DNA of 53,122 nucleotides, taken from the NCBI GenBank assembly GCA_017303735.1, contig JAFLCF010000005.1, forward strand, positions 1 through 53,122. The letters run 5' to 3'. Every line of letters begins with the position of its first letter. The first letter of the stretch is position 1. Origin of the DNA: Anaerolineae bacterium (GTDB lineage Bacteria; Chloroflexota; Anaerolineae; Anaerolineales; Villigracilaceae). The translations under genes were made by a program, and so were the position numbers. The notes under the pieces were generated by a model. That model did no database searches. It saw only the letters and a program-made list of their open reading frames with translations, and was not told the DNA's origin. Below are positions 7,257-14,805 of the stretch, one piece after another.

Positions 7257-7748
7257 ATGGGCAGAGAAATTAGGCGAGTTCCCGCCAATTGGGAACATCC
7301 AAAAAACGAAACAGGTCAATATCAGCCAATGTATGACAACGATTTTGATACTCGGCTTGCTGAGTGGCTTGCAGGTTATGAACTCTGGAAAAAGGGAGAG
7401 CATCCCGACCAGAAAGACGGAGCAACCGAAGGTTTTAAGTATTGGGATTGGGAAGGCTCGCCGCCCGATCCTGAATACTATCATCCAAAATGGGAACAGG
7501 CTGATTGGTATCAAATGTACGAAACAGTCAGCGAAGGCACTCCTGTTAGTCCACCGTTTGCCACAAAGGAAGAGTTGGTCGATTACCTAGTCCAATATGG
7601 TGATTTTTGGGATCAGCATCGCGGGCATGGTGGATGGGATAGAGCAAACGCTGAACGTTTTGTTCAAGCAGAATGGGCTCCATCTGGAATCTTTATTGTC
7701 TCGCCTGAAGGTAAGGGCGAGTACAAAGCTCCCCGTGATGGGGCATAA
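7257..7748 (+). CDS. Cassette 4 protein, hypothetical, Trp/Tyr-rich
   Basis: 163 residues from ATG 7257 with AAAGGAG upstream. Rich in Trp, Tyr, Asp and Glu (YWDWEGSPPDPEYYHPKW, DFWDQHRGHGGW). No transmembrane segment or signal peptide. The fold is not recognised; the acidic aromatic composition is unlike DNA-binding proteins. Confidence 0.55.
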   Translation: MGREIRRVPANWEHPKNETGQYQPMYDNDFDTRLAEWLAGYELWKKGEHPDQKDGATEGFKYWDWEGSPPDPEYYHPKWEQADWYQMYETVSEGTPVSPPFATKEELVDYLVQYGDFWDQHRGHGGWDRANAERFVQAEWAPSGIFIVSPEGKGEYKAPRDGA

Positions 7749-7832
7749 CAATGCGTGCAGCAGACGTGGGGCAGGCTGGGCAATTTTTGGACAGTCGGTT
7801 ATGCCCCACGCTGCTAACGCTTGCCGTTAGCG
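7743..7832 (+). other. attC site of cassette 4
   Basis: GCATAAC to GTTAGCG, with long internal arms GTGGGGCA / TGCCCCAC. It differs in sequence from the others, suggesting a separate origin. Confidence 0.7.
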
Positions 7833-7881
7833 GGCTTCCTTACATGGCTAAAACTCGGTCAAAATTCATCCCTTCCAACCC

Positions 7882-7910
7882 TTGACACCGTTGTACAACG
7901 GTAGTACAAT
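7882..7910 (+). promoter_or_regulatory. Sigma70-type promoter with palindromic operator in cassette 5
   Basis: TTGACA (7882-7887), 17-bp spacer, TACAAT (7905-7910). The spacer carries a perfect 14-bp palindrome CCGTTGTACAACGG (7888-7901) that a repressor could occupy, blocking the polymerase. This is the only cassette with an evident promoter of its own. Confidence 0.8.
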
Positions 7911-7940
7911 ACTGGTATCAATAAACAAGGAGATGAAACA

Positions 7941-8162
7941 ATGGCTATTACAAAGAACGTAACAATCAACGGCAGAAACTATATCGAAATCGAAATGATG
8001 GAAAGCGGTTTACCCAAGCAGGAAAATCAGGTAGTTATCGAAAATGCTGGTTGCCCAATTCCTCCCCGCAAGCAAGAAAAGAAAATGGTCGAAGTCGTTA
8101 CTTGGAATGAGAAATGGGAACCCGTTATCGTACTGGTTGAGAAAATGGAGTTCAACTTCTAA
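7941..8162 (+). CDS. Cassette 5 first small protein
   Basis: 73 residues, AAGGAG upstream. Begins MAITKNVTINGRNYIEIE, which looks like a beta-rich N-terminus, then a basic middle (PPRKQEKK). Its promoter overlaps a palindrome and its stop overlaps the next start, a layout typical of autoregulated toxin-antitoxin pairs. Neither protein matches a known toxin family. Confidence 0.5.
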   Translation: MAITKNVTINGRNYIEIEMMESGLPKQENQVVIENAGCPIPPRKQEKKMVEVVTWNEKWEPVIVLVEKMEFNF

Positions 8163-8359
8163 TGTCAACCAAAAAACAAGATAAACCAGAGAAACACGAT
8201 TACACCATCACAAAGCGCAGTCAGAAGCGCACGGAGCAAGATAACCTTTGGGCTTATACAGTAAGTCGTGGCAAATACAACACGCTCCGAAAACTTATGA
8301 CAGCGATAAACAAGGGCGAAATTATCCTTGTGGCAGTTGATAAAGGTAACGCCCGCTAA
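8162..8359 (+). CDS. Cassette 5 second small protein
   Basis: 65 residues, basic (TKKQDKPEKHDYTITKRSQK), translationally coupled (TAATG) to the gene before it. Its stop TAA falls inside the attC left core. Could be the partner of a two-gene module; function unknown. Confidence 0.5.
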   Translation: MSTKKQDKPEKHDYTITKRSQKRTEQDNLWAYTVSRGKYNTLRKLMTAINKGEIILVAVDKGNAR

Positions 8360-8482
8360 CAAAGCGTGCACTGGACTGGTGGGTACGGTGCGCCTCACAA
8401 GCATTATCTACACTCAAAATTTGGTTGCGCTCACTGGCTTTATCTCCACCCTCCCACCAGCCAGTAACGCAAACCGTTGGGC
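8354..8482 (+). other. attC site of cassette 5
   Basis: Left core with CTAAC, inner arms GCGTGCACTGG / CCAGTAACGC and TGGTGGG / CCCACCA, right core GTTGGGC at 8476-8482. Confidence 0.8.
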
Positions 8483-8501
8483 AGACCTCGAAGGAGTTAT
8501 T

Positions 8502-8735
8502 ATGTTTGTGAGAATATTAGAATGGTCAACGTGTAATGTTTGCATGGAAATCCATGAGCAAATTGTTTTCTATCAATCACCAGATGGTCTAGAGTTTTCA
8601 ATTTGCCGTTCATGTTTACAGGCTGCCCAACAAATGTTTGCACCTGACCCGCCTTCGGCTTGCCCTGATTGCGGCTCAGTCGATGAACATATCCATTATG
8701 CAAATTGTCCGCTTGCTAAAACGGCGGGCGGGTAA
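8502..8735 (+). CDS. Cassette 6 protein, double zinc-ribbon-like
   Basis: 77 residues from ATG 8502 with AAGGAG upstream. Four CxxC-like pairs (CNVC, CRSC, CPDC, plus ANC) suggest one or two zinc ribbons. The last part is encoded by attC. Similar Cys-rich design recurs in cassettes 1 and 2-2. Function unknown. Confidence 0.5.
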   Translation: MFVRILEWSTCNVCMEIHEQIVFYQSPDGLEFSICRSCLQAAQQMFAPDPPSACPDCGSVDEHIHYANCPLAKTAGG

Positions 8736-8750
8736 GGCAAACCGTTGGGC
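8635..8750 (+). other. attC site of cassette 6
   Basis: GCCCAAC to GTTGGGC with TTTGCACCTGACCCGCC and GGCGGGCGGGTAAGGCAAACC arms. Confidence 0.75.
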
Positions 8751-8776
8751 GTTTCCGTGCAAAACCGGAAGGTGTG

Positions 8777-8947
8777 ATGGCAACGAAAGACCTGTCAAAC
8801 TCCGCTTCGTGGAAAGGGTGGCTCGGAGCGACACGCCCAGCAACAAGGGCGGGGTTGTCGAAGGGTGACGTTATGCGTCATCTACGGAGGCAAGTAGGCA
8901 ACTCCGCCAACAAGGAAGATTATGGATATTCAATACACACGCGATGA
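8777..8947 (+). CDS. Cassette 7 small protein, hypothetical
   Basis: 56 residues from ATG 8777 with GGAAGGTG upstream. Basic and Ser/Gly-rich (SASWKGWLGATRPATRAGL), no recognised family. It runs across a possible recombination core (GTTATGC at 8870-8876) and overlaps the next start by 26 nt. It may have been extended by a cassette junction or the junction may not be real. Confidence 0.4.
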   Translation: MATKDLSNSASWKGWLGATRPATRAGLSKGDVMRHLRRQVGNSANKEDYGYSIHTR

Positions 8948-9332
8948 TGTAGATTTTGAAACTTGGTACTCGTCTTGGATGAAACAACTTGCAAAATTAT
9001 TTACAGTTGAAGAGCTTGAGTCGAAACTATACGGCGCAAAAAAAGAAGCAAATAAATCATCGCGCTCACATCTTCGCGCTATCGAGCGCACGCATTCAAT
9101 GGGTAGTAATTCTCAGGCTAGAGCGCACGCAAGGAATGTAACCGCCGCCGCTGGTGATTATGCAATCGCTTTGCGTGGGGCAATTGAAATACATAAGTTA
9201 TTTCCAGAATATGCAAAACGCCCAACAAAGCCTGCACCTGACGCTTGGGAGTCTGCGCCTCTCAAACCTTTATCCACTCTCGAAGTTGATTCTGACTTAG
9301 AGAAAGTACCTACGCCCACCAAGCGCAGGTAA
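8922..9332 (+). CDS. Last cassette protein of array 1, helical hypothetical
   Basis: 136 residues with AAGGAAG before ATG. Mostly alpha-helical with a basic middle (KKEANKSSRSHLRAIERTHS) and an Ala-rich helix (NVTAAAGDYAIALRGAIEIH). The last 40 residues are encoded by the attC. No family recognised. Confidence 0.5.
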   Translation: MDIQYTRDDVDFETWYSSWMKQLAKLFTVEELESKLYGAKKEANKSSRSHLRAIERTHSMGSNSQARAHARNVTAAAGDYAIALRGAIEIHKLFPEYAKRPTKPAPDAWESAPLKPLSTLEVDSDLEKVPTPTKRR

Positions 9333-9347
9333 GGCAGTCCGTTAGGC
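9220..9347 (+). other. attC site ending array 1
   Basis: GCCCAAC to GTTAGGC (9341-9347), arms GCCTGCACCTGACGC / GCGCAGGTAAGGC. The next base begins the terminator module. Confidence 0.8.
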
Positions 9348-9352
9348 GCCCC

Positions 9353-9387
9353 AAGCCCCCGACCTCGCCTCGGGGGCTTTAGTTTTT
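9353..9387 (+). terminator. Intrinsic terminator after cassette array 1
   Basis: AAGCCCCCGA / TCGGGGGCTT stem then AGTTTTT. Nearly the same sequence closes array 2 at 16951. Confidence 0.9.
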
Positions 9388-9392
9388 CCCAT

Positions 9393-9409
9393 CTAACCCA
9401 TTAAGTAGA
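9393..9409 (+). promoter_or_regulatory. 17-bp early-region motif, copy C
   Basis: CTAACCCATTAAGTAGA followed by TAAGAAAATACT, 26 nt before the ATG of the next operon and 5 nt after the terminator T-run. Confidence 0.7.
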
Positions 9410-9435
9410 TAAGAAAATACTATTGGAGCAAACAG

Positions 9436-10671
9436 ATGGCAGTCGTAGAAACTACCACCCGCAAACAAAATCTAGCCCTCGTCGCCGGCATTGACGAGAA
9501 CCGCGTCATGACCGTCCAAATGCAGCTCGACGTCCTCCGCGATCAAGGTCTGCTTATTGACCTCAACATCAGCGGAACCGGCATGTTCACCAAGTCGGCA
9601 TCCTTCGACGAAGTCGGCTTCGCCCGCGACGGCGAAAAAGACGCCCGCTACGAATGGATCAAACCCGGCACAAAGTTTGTCATCCCCGAAGCTCCCGTCC
9701 GCCGACTGAAATCCATCGAAAGCCGCATGCGCCAGTTGCTCGACAAACGCACCCGCAAGGTCACCGGCTTCTATCCATACCGCTGGCTCCCGTTCACCGC
9801 TTACGAAACCTTCAAAGAAGACTGGCTCCAAGCCCGCTCCGACTTCTACGAACTCAAGATCGAGATCATCGCAGATCGAGATAACTATGTAGACATCGTC
9901 GCCGACGAATACAGCCGCGTCGCACATTCGGCATGGGCAAGCATCAAAGCCCAGGGCTACAAGTGGGCAATCATCGACGGCAAGCGCATGTCACAAGATG
10001 ACTTCATTGACTACATCGTAGAGAAAGCCGTCGCCCTCGTTCCATCCGTGGAAGACATCGAAGAGAAACTACATGCCGACTACGTCACCGCCCTGGTCTA
10101 TGGACAGGAAGACGTCGCGCTGGATGAAGCCCGCGCCGCCGAGATCCGCGAAGGCATCCGACTTAACCGTGAGCTGTCTCAGATCGAAGTCAGTCTCGCC
10201 GCTGAAAACGCCCGCGCCACAGCCTGGAAGATCCAAGCCGACCAGACCGAACGCGAACTCAAGATCGAAGCCATGATGCAAGCCGAACTCGAACACGCCC
10301 GCGAAAAACTAAAGACCATCACGTCACCCTTTGAAGAGATCTTCACAACGCTGCGCTCCCAGTTCGCCGACGACGCGGCAGCCATCCTCGAGAATGTCCG
10401 CAAGAACGGCTTCGTGCGCGGCAAGGTCGCCGAGAAGGGGCGCGGGTTGATCGACCTGTTCGACCTCATGTGTACCCACGACGACCGTGAGCTTCGCGCC
10501 AAACTCGCAACCCTGAAACTCGAACTCGGCGAGCCGGGTACAAAGCAGAACGATGCCGACCGCGACGTGGAACGCATCACCCGCACACTGACAGAGATCA
10601 TCGACCTATCGAATAACATCACCGCCGACCTGGTCTCCCTTCCGAACCGCTTCACTCAATTGGATGTGTAA
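9436..10671 (+). CDS. Large helical protein of the AAA/SWIM operon (DUF3150-like)
   Basis: 411 residues, TTGGAG upstream. Mainly alpha-helical, with a long coiled segment about residues 240-305 (LNRELSQIEVSLAAENARAT...). The overall pattern resembles phage DUF3150-type proteins, which I state with low certainty. It ends in RFTQLDV, a tail shared with the next genes (SRFSNIEV, TRFTDLEL) and loosely with the AAA protein (SSKLEL). Opens the operon behind motif C. Possible role: substrate or adaptor of the AAA ATPase. Confidence 0.5.
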   Translation: MAVVETTTRKQNLALVAGIDENRVMTVQMQLDVLRDQGLLIDLNISGTGMFTKSASFDEVGFARDGEKDARYEWIKPGTKFVIPEAPVRRLKSIESRMRQLLDKRTRKVTGFYPYRWLPFTAYETFKEDWLQARSDFYELKIEIIADRDNYVDIVADEYSRVAHSAWASIKAQGYKWAIIDGKRMSQDDFIDYIVEKAVALVPSVEDIEEKLHADYVTALVYGQEDVALDEARAAEIREGIRLNRELSQIEVSLAAENARATAWKIQADQTERELKIEAMMQAELEHAREKLKTITSPFEEIFTTLRSQFADDAAAILENVRKNGFVRGKVAEKGRGLIDLFDLMCTHDDRELRAKLATLKLELGEPGTKQNDADRDVERITRTLTEIIDLSNNITADLVSLPNRFTQLDV

Positions 10672-10673
10672 CC

Positions 10674-10973
10674 ATGAATGTCATCAAATATCAAATCAAG
10701 CCGACCGGCAAACTCTCCAAGCGTGAGTTTGTCGAAGTCTGGGGCGCACGCTCCGAAAGCCGTGAAGACAAGATCTACACGGTTGCGCTCGATAAAAAAG
10801 GAAAATGGTCATGTTCCTGCCCGCGCTGGACACAGAACGCGAGTCGACCGGAGTGCAAGCATATCAAGTTTATCAAGGCATTCAGGGTCACTGGCTTTAA
10901 ACGCGGCGAGGAAGTAGCCGCGCCTGAACAGGTAGTGAATACAATCTCACGCTTTTCCAATATCGAGGTGTAG
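10674..10973 (+). CDS. SWIM zinc-finger protein
   Basis: 99 residues. CSCPRWTQNASRPECKHIKF fits the SWIM signature CxCx(n)CxH, a zinc-binding nucleic-acid or protein-interaction module. The C-terminus SRFSNIEV matches the operon tail motif. Starts 2 nt after the previous stop and is followed by another SWIM protein. Confidence 0.75.
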   Translation: MNVIKYQIKPTGKLSKREFVEVWGARSESREDKIYTVALDKKGKWSCSCPRWTQNASRPECKHIKFIKAFRVTGFKRGEEVAAPEQVVNTISRFSNIEV

Positions 10974-10974
10974 T

Positions 10975-11931
10975 GTGCGCTTAAGAGAACTGACTATCTA
11001 TAAACAATATTTCCGATACCTTATAGAAGACAAGAAATTAGTTTCTGTCTTATACGACAACGAGCGTCAGACAGTTAGTTGTACTTGTGCTTCAAACAGT
11101 GATTCGTGTGAACACAAGGTTTTCATCCACGAAATGATGGATAGAGAAAAAGACAGCGTCCTCGCAAGTTTCTTGAATGATTGTCGAGAAGACTCCGCGC
11201 AAACCATCACCACTGAAACCATCAACCGTCTTCGAGGCGCATTCGCCAGGGAGTACAACATTGCCAAAGGCGTTGTGCAAACACCAGAGCGACGCCAACC
11301 CCTTGGCTGGCAGGGAGACGTGCCTGGCTCATCAAATCGCATGCGCGTTGTCCAGCGCACACCTGCCACGTTTATGGTTTACGAACTCGGTAGCGATACC
11401 TGGAAGCTGGTCTCCGGCATCACTGATCCGACCTGTGAAGGAGGAAAGTGCCGCCGAGGATGTAAACACGAGAAAGCTGTAAAAATAGCCATCCGCACCT
11501 GGCGCGAACAAGGCTTATTGCAGTCTGGGTTCTCAGGCAAATCCGCCGACCCCGTGATTACAGATGACTTCACGATGGTAGAAAGGGCAGAGCCCGTTTC
11601 AAGGACTGGAACGATAACGGGCAGTTGGCTTACTCTCCCGCCCGACTTCAATGGCAATTACAAAATCACTATGCCTGGACTAGATACACTTGCAAGAACT
11701 GCTCGCGAACAAATGGAACAAGCTGCCCGAGAAGAAGTGCGTAGATCTCTTCAAAACATCATGTGGAACGAGCCGTCAAACAATACCACCGCCTCCGCCG
11801 ACATCACTTTCGACTTTGCAAAATTTGAAGAGGATATGAACAAAGCCAAAAAACTTCTCGAAAAGAAAGAGAAGCCCAAGCCAGAAAAGCCCGCCAAGCC
11901 TCGCACCCGTTTTACAGATCTCGAACTATAA
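10975..11931 (+). CDS. Protein with two SWIM-like zinc fingers
   Basis: 318 residues from GTG 10975, 1 nt after the preceding stop. First finger VSCTCASNSDSCEHKVF near residues 35-51; second cluster CEGGKCRRGCKHEKAV near 154-169. A coiled, charged region and Lys/Pro-rich stretch (KKEKPKPEKPAKP) precede the terminal TRFTDLEL. Likely works with the neighbouring SWIM protein and the AAA ATPase. Substrate unknown. Confidence 0.65.
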   Translation: MRLRELTIYKQYFRYLIEDKKLVSVLYDNERQTVSCTCASNSDSCEHKVFIHEMMDREKDSVLASFLNDCREDSAQTITTETINRLRGAFAREYNIAKGVVQTPERRQPLGWQGDVPGSSNRMRVVQRTPATFMVYELGSDTWKLVSGITDPTCEGGKCRRGCKHEKAVKIAIRTWREQGLLQSGFSGKSADPVITDDFTMVERAEPVSRTGTITGSWLTLPPDFNGNYKITMPGLDTLARTAREQMEQAAREEVRRSLQNIMWNEPSNNTTASADITFDFAKFEEDMNKAKKLLEKKEKPKPEKPAKPRTRFTDLEL

Positions 11932-11940
11932 GGACACACC

Positions 11941-12663
11941 ATGAACAAACTTTTCAAACTCATCACCGGCGAGCTGCTCGCCCTCGCAAACCGCGAATTC
12001 CGCACCGGCTCATTCTATTCCCTCAAAGACCGCATCCTGTCAGCCAACGGCACACCCGCCGGTCACGATGCCCAACACGTTGTCAAGAAGTGCTATCGTT
12101 GCGAGAATGGCAAGATTGAAACAGTCGTCATGTTATACGGCGAGCCCTGGCGCACCAAAAAAGAAACCTGTCGCCATTGCGGCGGCACGGGTGTCTATGA
12201 TGAATTCTGGGTCTCCCTCGAGGTCTACAGACTGGGTCGGCACGAATTCCACAAACCCGTCTACCGCGCCCACGATCGCGAACTCTTTGAAGTCACTCTC
12301 AAAGAAAAAGGCATCATCCCACGCATTCACTTTGAAGGACTAATCCGGCACGAGTCCCCGCGCTTCCGGATTGGCTACGAGGCGGGTTGGTGGCTGGTGC
12401 TCCTATTTGCCCCTAAAGACATGCGCTCCTACTGGTTCGGCATGACGTGGATCACCGGCGCATTCCTGCCCCTGTTGCTGGTCAATAACCTGATCTTCTT
12501 TTGGAACGACTCCATTGCCCCTTGCCTGAAAACCGTCCGCCGTCGGCTCTGCTGGCACGAATTCGACACCGACGTCTGGGCGTTTACCGCCTATGACACC
12601 TGCAAGAAATGCGGCGCAGAACGCTGGCAGATTGACGGCGACGATAGTCCATACCCGTTGTAG
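11941..12663 (+). CDS. Zinc-ribbon protein with hydrophobic segments
   Basis: 240 residues, AAGGA before ATG. CYRCENGKIE and CRHCGGTGVYDE resemble half of a DnaJ-type zinc centre; a last CKKCGAERW lies near the C-terminus. Residues about 145-185 are hydrophobic (GWWLVLLF, AFLPLLLVNNLIFFW), perhaps membrane-associated. No family assigned. Confidence 0.5.
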   Translation: MNKLFKLITGELLALANREFRTGSFYSLKDRILSANGTPAGHDAQHVVKKCYRCENGKIETVVMLYGEPWRTKKETCRHCGGTGVYDEFWVSLEVYRLGRHEFHKPVYRAHDRELFEVTLKEKGIIPRIHFEGLIRHESPRFRIGYEAGWWLVLLFAPKDMRSYWFGMTWITGAFLPLLLVNNLIFFWNDSIAPCLKTVRRRLCWHEFDTDVWAFTAYDTCKKCGAERWQIDGDDSPYPL

Positions 12664-12680
12664 AGTAGTAAAATTCAACC

Positions 12681-12941
12681 ATGACCACGCTCAAACTTTA
12701 TCCCATTTATCACGCCCTCTGTGGTGAGATTGCGTTTTACACAACCAGGCTTCTTGTGCCAAATATGGACAGTATCATTCCGAATGAAGTATATTTCCCA
12801 AACGGAACTCAGCCGATGGACGGCGACTACATCGTCTGCGGGCATTGCCACAACAACACAATGGATGACTACTTCGGAGAGCCATTCAGCTACAAAGACG
12901 ACCAGCCCGTGGAAGTCACCTTCGACCAGGTCAAGACATGA
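12681..12941 (+). CDS. Small hypothetical protein with CxxC-like site
   Basis: 86 residues. VCGHCHNNTMDDYF may bind metal. Weak ribosome site, and its stop overlaps the next ATG (ATGA). Function unknown. Confidence 0.45.
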   Translation: MTTLKLYPIYHALCGEIAFYTTRLLVPNMDSIIPNEVYFPNGTQPMDGDYIVCGHCHNNTMDDYFGEPFSYKDDQPVEVTFDQVKT

Positions 12942-13057
12942 GCCGACGTAAAGTAAAGCGCAGCGCATCCCAGGGCGGCATCCTGTGGACCGTCGGCGGC
13001 TTGCTGCTGATCCTGGCATGTCTCGTCGGCGTCCTGCAAGCTATTCTCAAGTGGTAA
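12938..13057 (+). CDS. 39-residue membrane peptide
   Basis: Basic N-terminus (MSRRKVKRSASQGG) followed by one transmembrane helix (TVGGLLLILACLVGVLQAIL). Coupled to the gene before it. Resembles the 51-residue peptide at 50547-50702, which has LLVVLACLIGCG in the same place. Confidence 0.55.
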   Translation: MSRRKVKRSASQGGILWTVGGLLLILACLVGVLQAILKW

Positions 13058-13082
13058 CACAGAGATCTATATTCACACTCAC

Positions 13083-13116
13083 AAAGCCCCGCTCATCCGG
13101 GGCTTTAGTTTTTTGC
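13083..13116 (+). terminator. Intrinsic terminator
   Basis: AAAGCCCC / GGGGCTTT stem followed by AGTTTTTT, closing the SWIM operon. Confidence 0.9.
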
Positions 13117-13118
13117 AT

Positions 13119-13135
13119 CTAACCCATTAAGTAGA
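13119..13135 (+). promoter_or_regulatory. 17-bp early-region motif, copy D
   Basis: CTAACCCATTAAGTAGA plus TAAGAAAATACT, identical to copy C over about 30 bp, 26 nt before the AAA ATPase start. Confidence 0.7.
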
Positions 13136-13161
13136 TAAGAAAATACTGACAAGGAGAACAG

Positions 13162-14739
13162 ATGCAAAACACATCCAGCCAAATCTTAGACCGTTACATC
13201 CGCGCCCGCTACCCGCTCATCTTCATTGTGTCCCACGAAGAGAGCCGCGTCATGGCGTCGATCCAGAACGTCGCCAAAGAAATGAAGCTCTCGAACAGCA
13301 AGAAAGCCCCGCGCATCGTGGTCGAGTGGTCGTTCACAAAAGGACTGAATATCCTCACCGAAGGCAAAACAGTAGACGGTCTTCGCGACCCCAAAGAATA
13401 CTCCGACCCGAACAGCGCCATGAGCTTTGTTGCATCCTTCGACCAAACCGGCGAACATGCGCCTGTCCTATTCGTCTTCAAAGACCTTCACCGCATCATG
13501 GCACAAGACCTGATGACCGTCCGCTACCTGCGCGACATCTTTGCCAACTTTGAGACCCGCAAGCACAACGTCATTATGCTTTCGCCAGAACTCACCATCC
13601 CCGCCGACATCGAAAAGCAGGTAGCCGTCATCGACTGGGCATTGCCCGGCGTTCCTGAGCTCGAGGGCATTCTCCGACAGGCAGAGACCGAACTGGACGC
13701 CGACTTGATCGCGCTCAATGGCAGCCGCGACATGGTCGTTCAAGCCATGCGCGGACTCACCGACGGCGAAGCCGCGAACGCGCTCAAGGCGGGTATCATC
13801 GCCTCCGGCAAACTGGATGACAGCGTTGTGCAATTCATCCTCAACGAGAAAAAGCAGATCATTCGCAAATCCGGTGTCCTGGAATACTTTGAAGCGAACG
13901 TCACCATGTCCGACGTCGGCGGCTTCGATGGTCTCAAGAGTTATGCCGCCATGAAGCGCAACGCCATGACCCAGAAAGCCCGCGAAGCTGGCGTCGATGC
14001 CCCCAAAGGTGTCCTGTTGGTTGGTCCTCCCGGAACCGGTAAGTCGCTCTCCGCGAAGGCTATCGCCGGTGGTGTTTATCCGCTCCTGCGGTTGGACATG
14101 GGCAAGCTGCTGGGCGGTGGGCGAGTGGGTGAAGCCGAGAATAACATCATGTCGGCTCTCAAAGTCGCCGAAGCCGTTGCACCTTGCGTTTTGTGGATGG
14201 ATGAAGTCGAGAAGGCTCTCGCTGACAATGGCGGCGCATCCGACGGCGGCGTGGTCATGCGCGTGACCGCTTCCGTGCTGACGTGGATGCAAGAAACGAC
14301 CGCTCCCGTCTACACCGTGGCGACCGCGAACAGCGCCAACCTTCGCCCCGAATTGCTTTCCCGCTTCGACGATGTCATGTTCGTTGATCTGCCCGACGCA
14401 AAGAGCCGCGAAGAGATCCTCAAGGTGCATCTCGCAAAGCGCAACGTCAAGAATTTCAAGGATATCAAAGACGTGGTCGCCGCCACTTGGGGGTTCTCCG
14501 GTCGCGAGATCGAGAAGGTTGTGAAGTTCGCCGTGGAACGCGCTTTCTTTGAAGAGAAGCCGGTCTCTGCCAAACACCTGCTCACCGCCGCCGAAGGCAT
14601 CGTGCCGACCAGTGAGACGAAGAAGGACGAGATCGCCGCCCTCCGCAAATGGGCAGACGGCAAAGCCATCCCCGCCGGTCGTCCGCTCGAAGCCAAGCCC
14701 GCCGGTGTTCAGTCGTCGTCAAGTAAGTTGGAGTTGTAA
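13162..14739 (+). CDS. Ycf46-like AAA+ ATPase
   Basis: 525 residues, AAGGAGA upstream. The N-terminal 240 residues (starting ILDRYIRARYPLIFIVSHEE) match the regulatory half of Ycf46-type proteins; the AAA domain follows with Walker A GPPGTGKS, Walker B CVLWMDEVEKAL and an arginine-finger region (RPELLSRFDD). It ends in SSSSKLEL. Ycf46-like ATPases are found near Ycf35/DUF1257 and DUF2997 proteins; here those partners lie at 17042 and 17384 beyond cassette array 2, so the module appears to have been split. Likely a protein-remodelling engine; target unknown. Confidence 0.82.
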   Translation: MQNTSSQILDRYIRARYPLIFIVSHEESRVMASIQNVAKEMKLSNSKKAPRIVVEWSFTKGLNILTEGKTVDGLRDPKEYSDPNSAMSFVASFDQTGEHAPVLFVFKDLHRIMAQDLMTVRYLRDIFANFETRKHNVIMLSPELTIPADIEKQVAVIDWALPGVPELEGILRQAETELDADLIALNGSRDMVVQAMRGLTDGEAANALKAGIIASGKLDDSVVQFILNEKKQIIRKSGVLEYFEANVTMSDVGGFDGLKSYAAMKRNAMTQKAREAGVDAPKGVLLVGPPGTGKSLSAKAIAGGVYPLLRLDMGKLLGGGRVGEAENNIMSALKVAEAVAPCVLWMDEVEKALADNGGASDGGVVMRVTASVLTWMQETTAPVYTVATANSANLRPELLSRFDDVMFVDLPDAKSREEILKVHLAKRNVKNFKDIKDVVAATWGFSGREIEKVVKFAVERAFFEEKPVSAKHLLTAAEGIVPTSETKKDEIAALRKWADGKAIPAGRPLEAKPAGVQSSSSKLEL

Positions 14740-14783
14740 TGTCGGAATATTATTAGTCAATAGACTGATAAGGATAGTTCGGC
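14728..14783 (+). other. attI-like site 2 (no adjacent integrase)
   Basis: Aligns with attI site 1 from TTGGAGTT through the inverted repeat (TTATTAGTC / GACTGATAA, a C-to-T change that keeps a G-U pair) to the core (GTTCGGC instead of GTTAGGC). It overlaps the last codons of the AAA gene. Cassettes follow immediately, so it has been used as an insertion site, presumably by IntI acting in trans. Confidence 0.75.
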
Positions 14784-14805
14784 GGCTCTTGCAAAAGGAT
14801 AAAGT

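Larger units (their letters stand above)
6204..9341 (+). mobile_element. Integron gene cassette array 1 (7-8 cassettes)
   Basis: A run of small plus-strand genes each followed by an imperfect palindrome that opens with an RYYYAAC-like core and closes with a GTTRRRY-like core. Inner boxes recur (AAAGCGTGCACCTGAC on the left, CAGGTAACGCAA on the right), as in attC sites. Crossover points give cassettes at about 6204-6450, 6451-6725, 6726-7229, 7230-7826, 7827-8476, 8477-8744 and 8745-9341, the last perhaps two. Base composition and codon use are more AT-rich than in the surrounding phage genes, in keeping with acquired cassettes. Confidence 0.85.

Noticed and set aside
6350..9347. CRISPR array
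   Set aside because: The recurring segments are imperfect palindromes at irregular spacing with genes between them; they are attC sites.
13468..14577. 369-residue minus-strand frame opposite the AAA ATPase
   Set aside because: Antisense shadow created by the codon bias of the ATPase gene; no start signal or recognisable domain.
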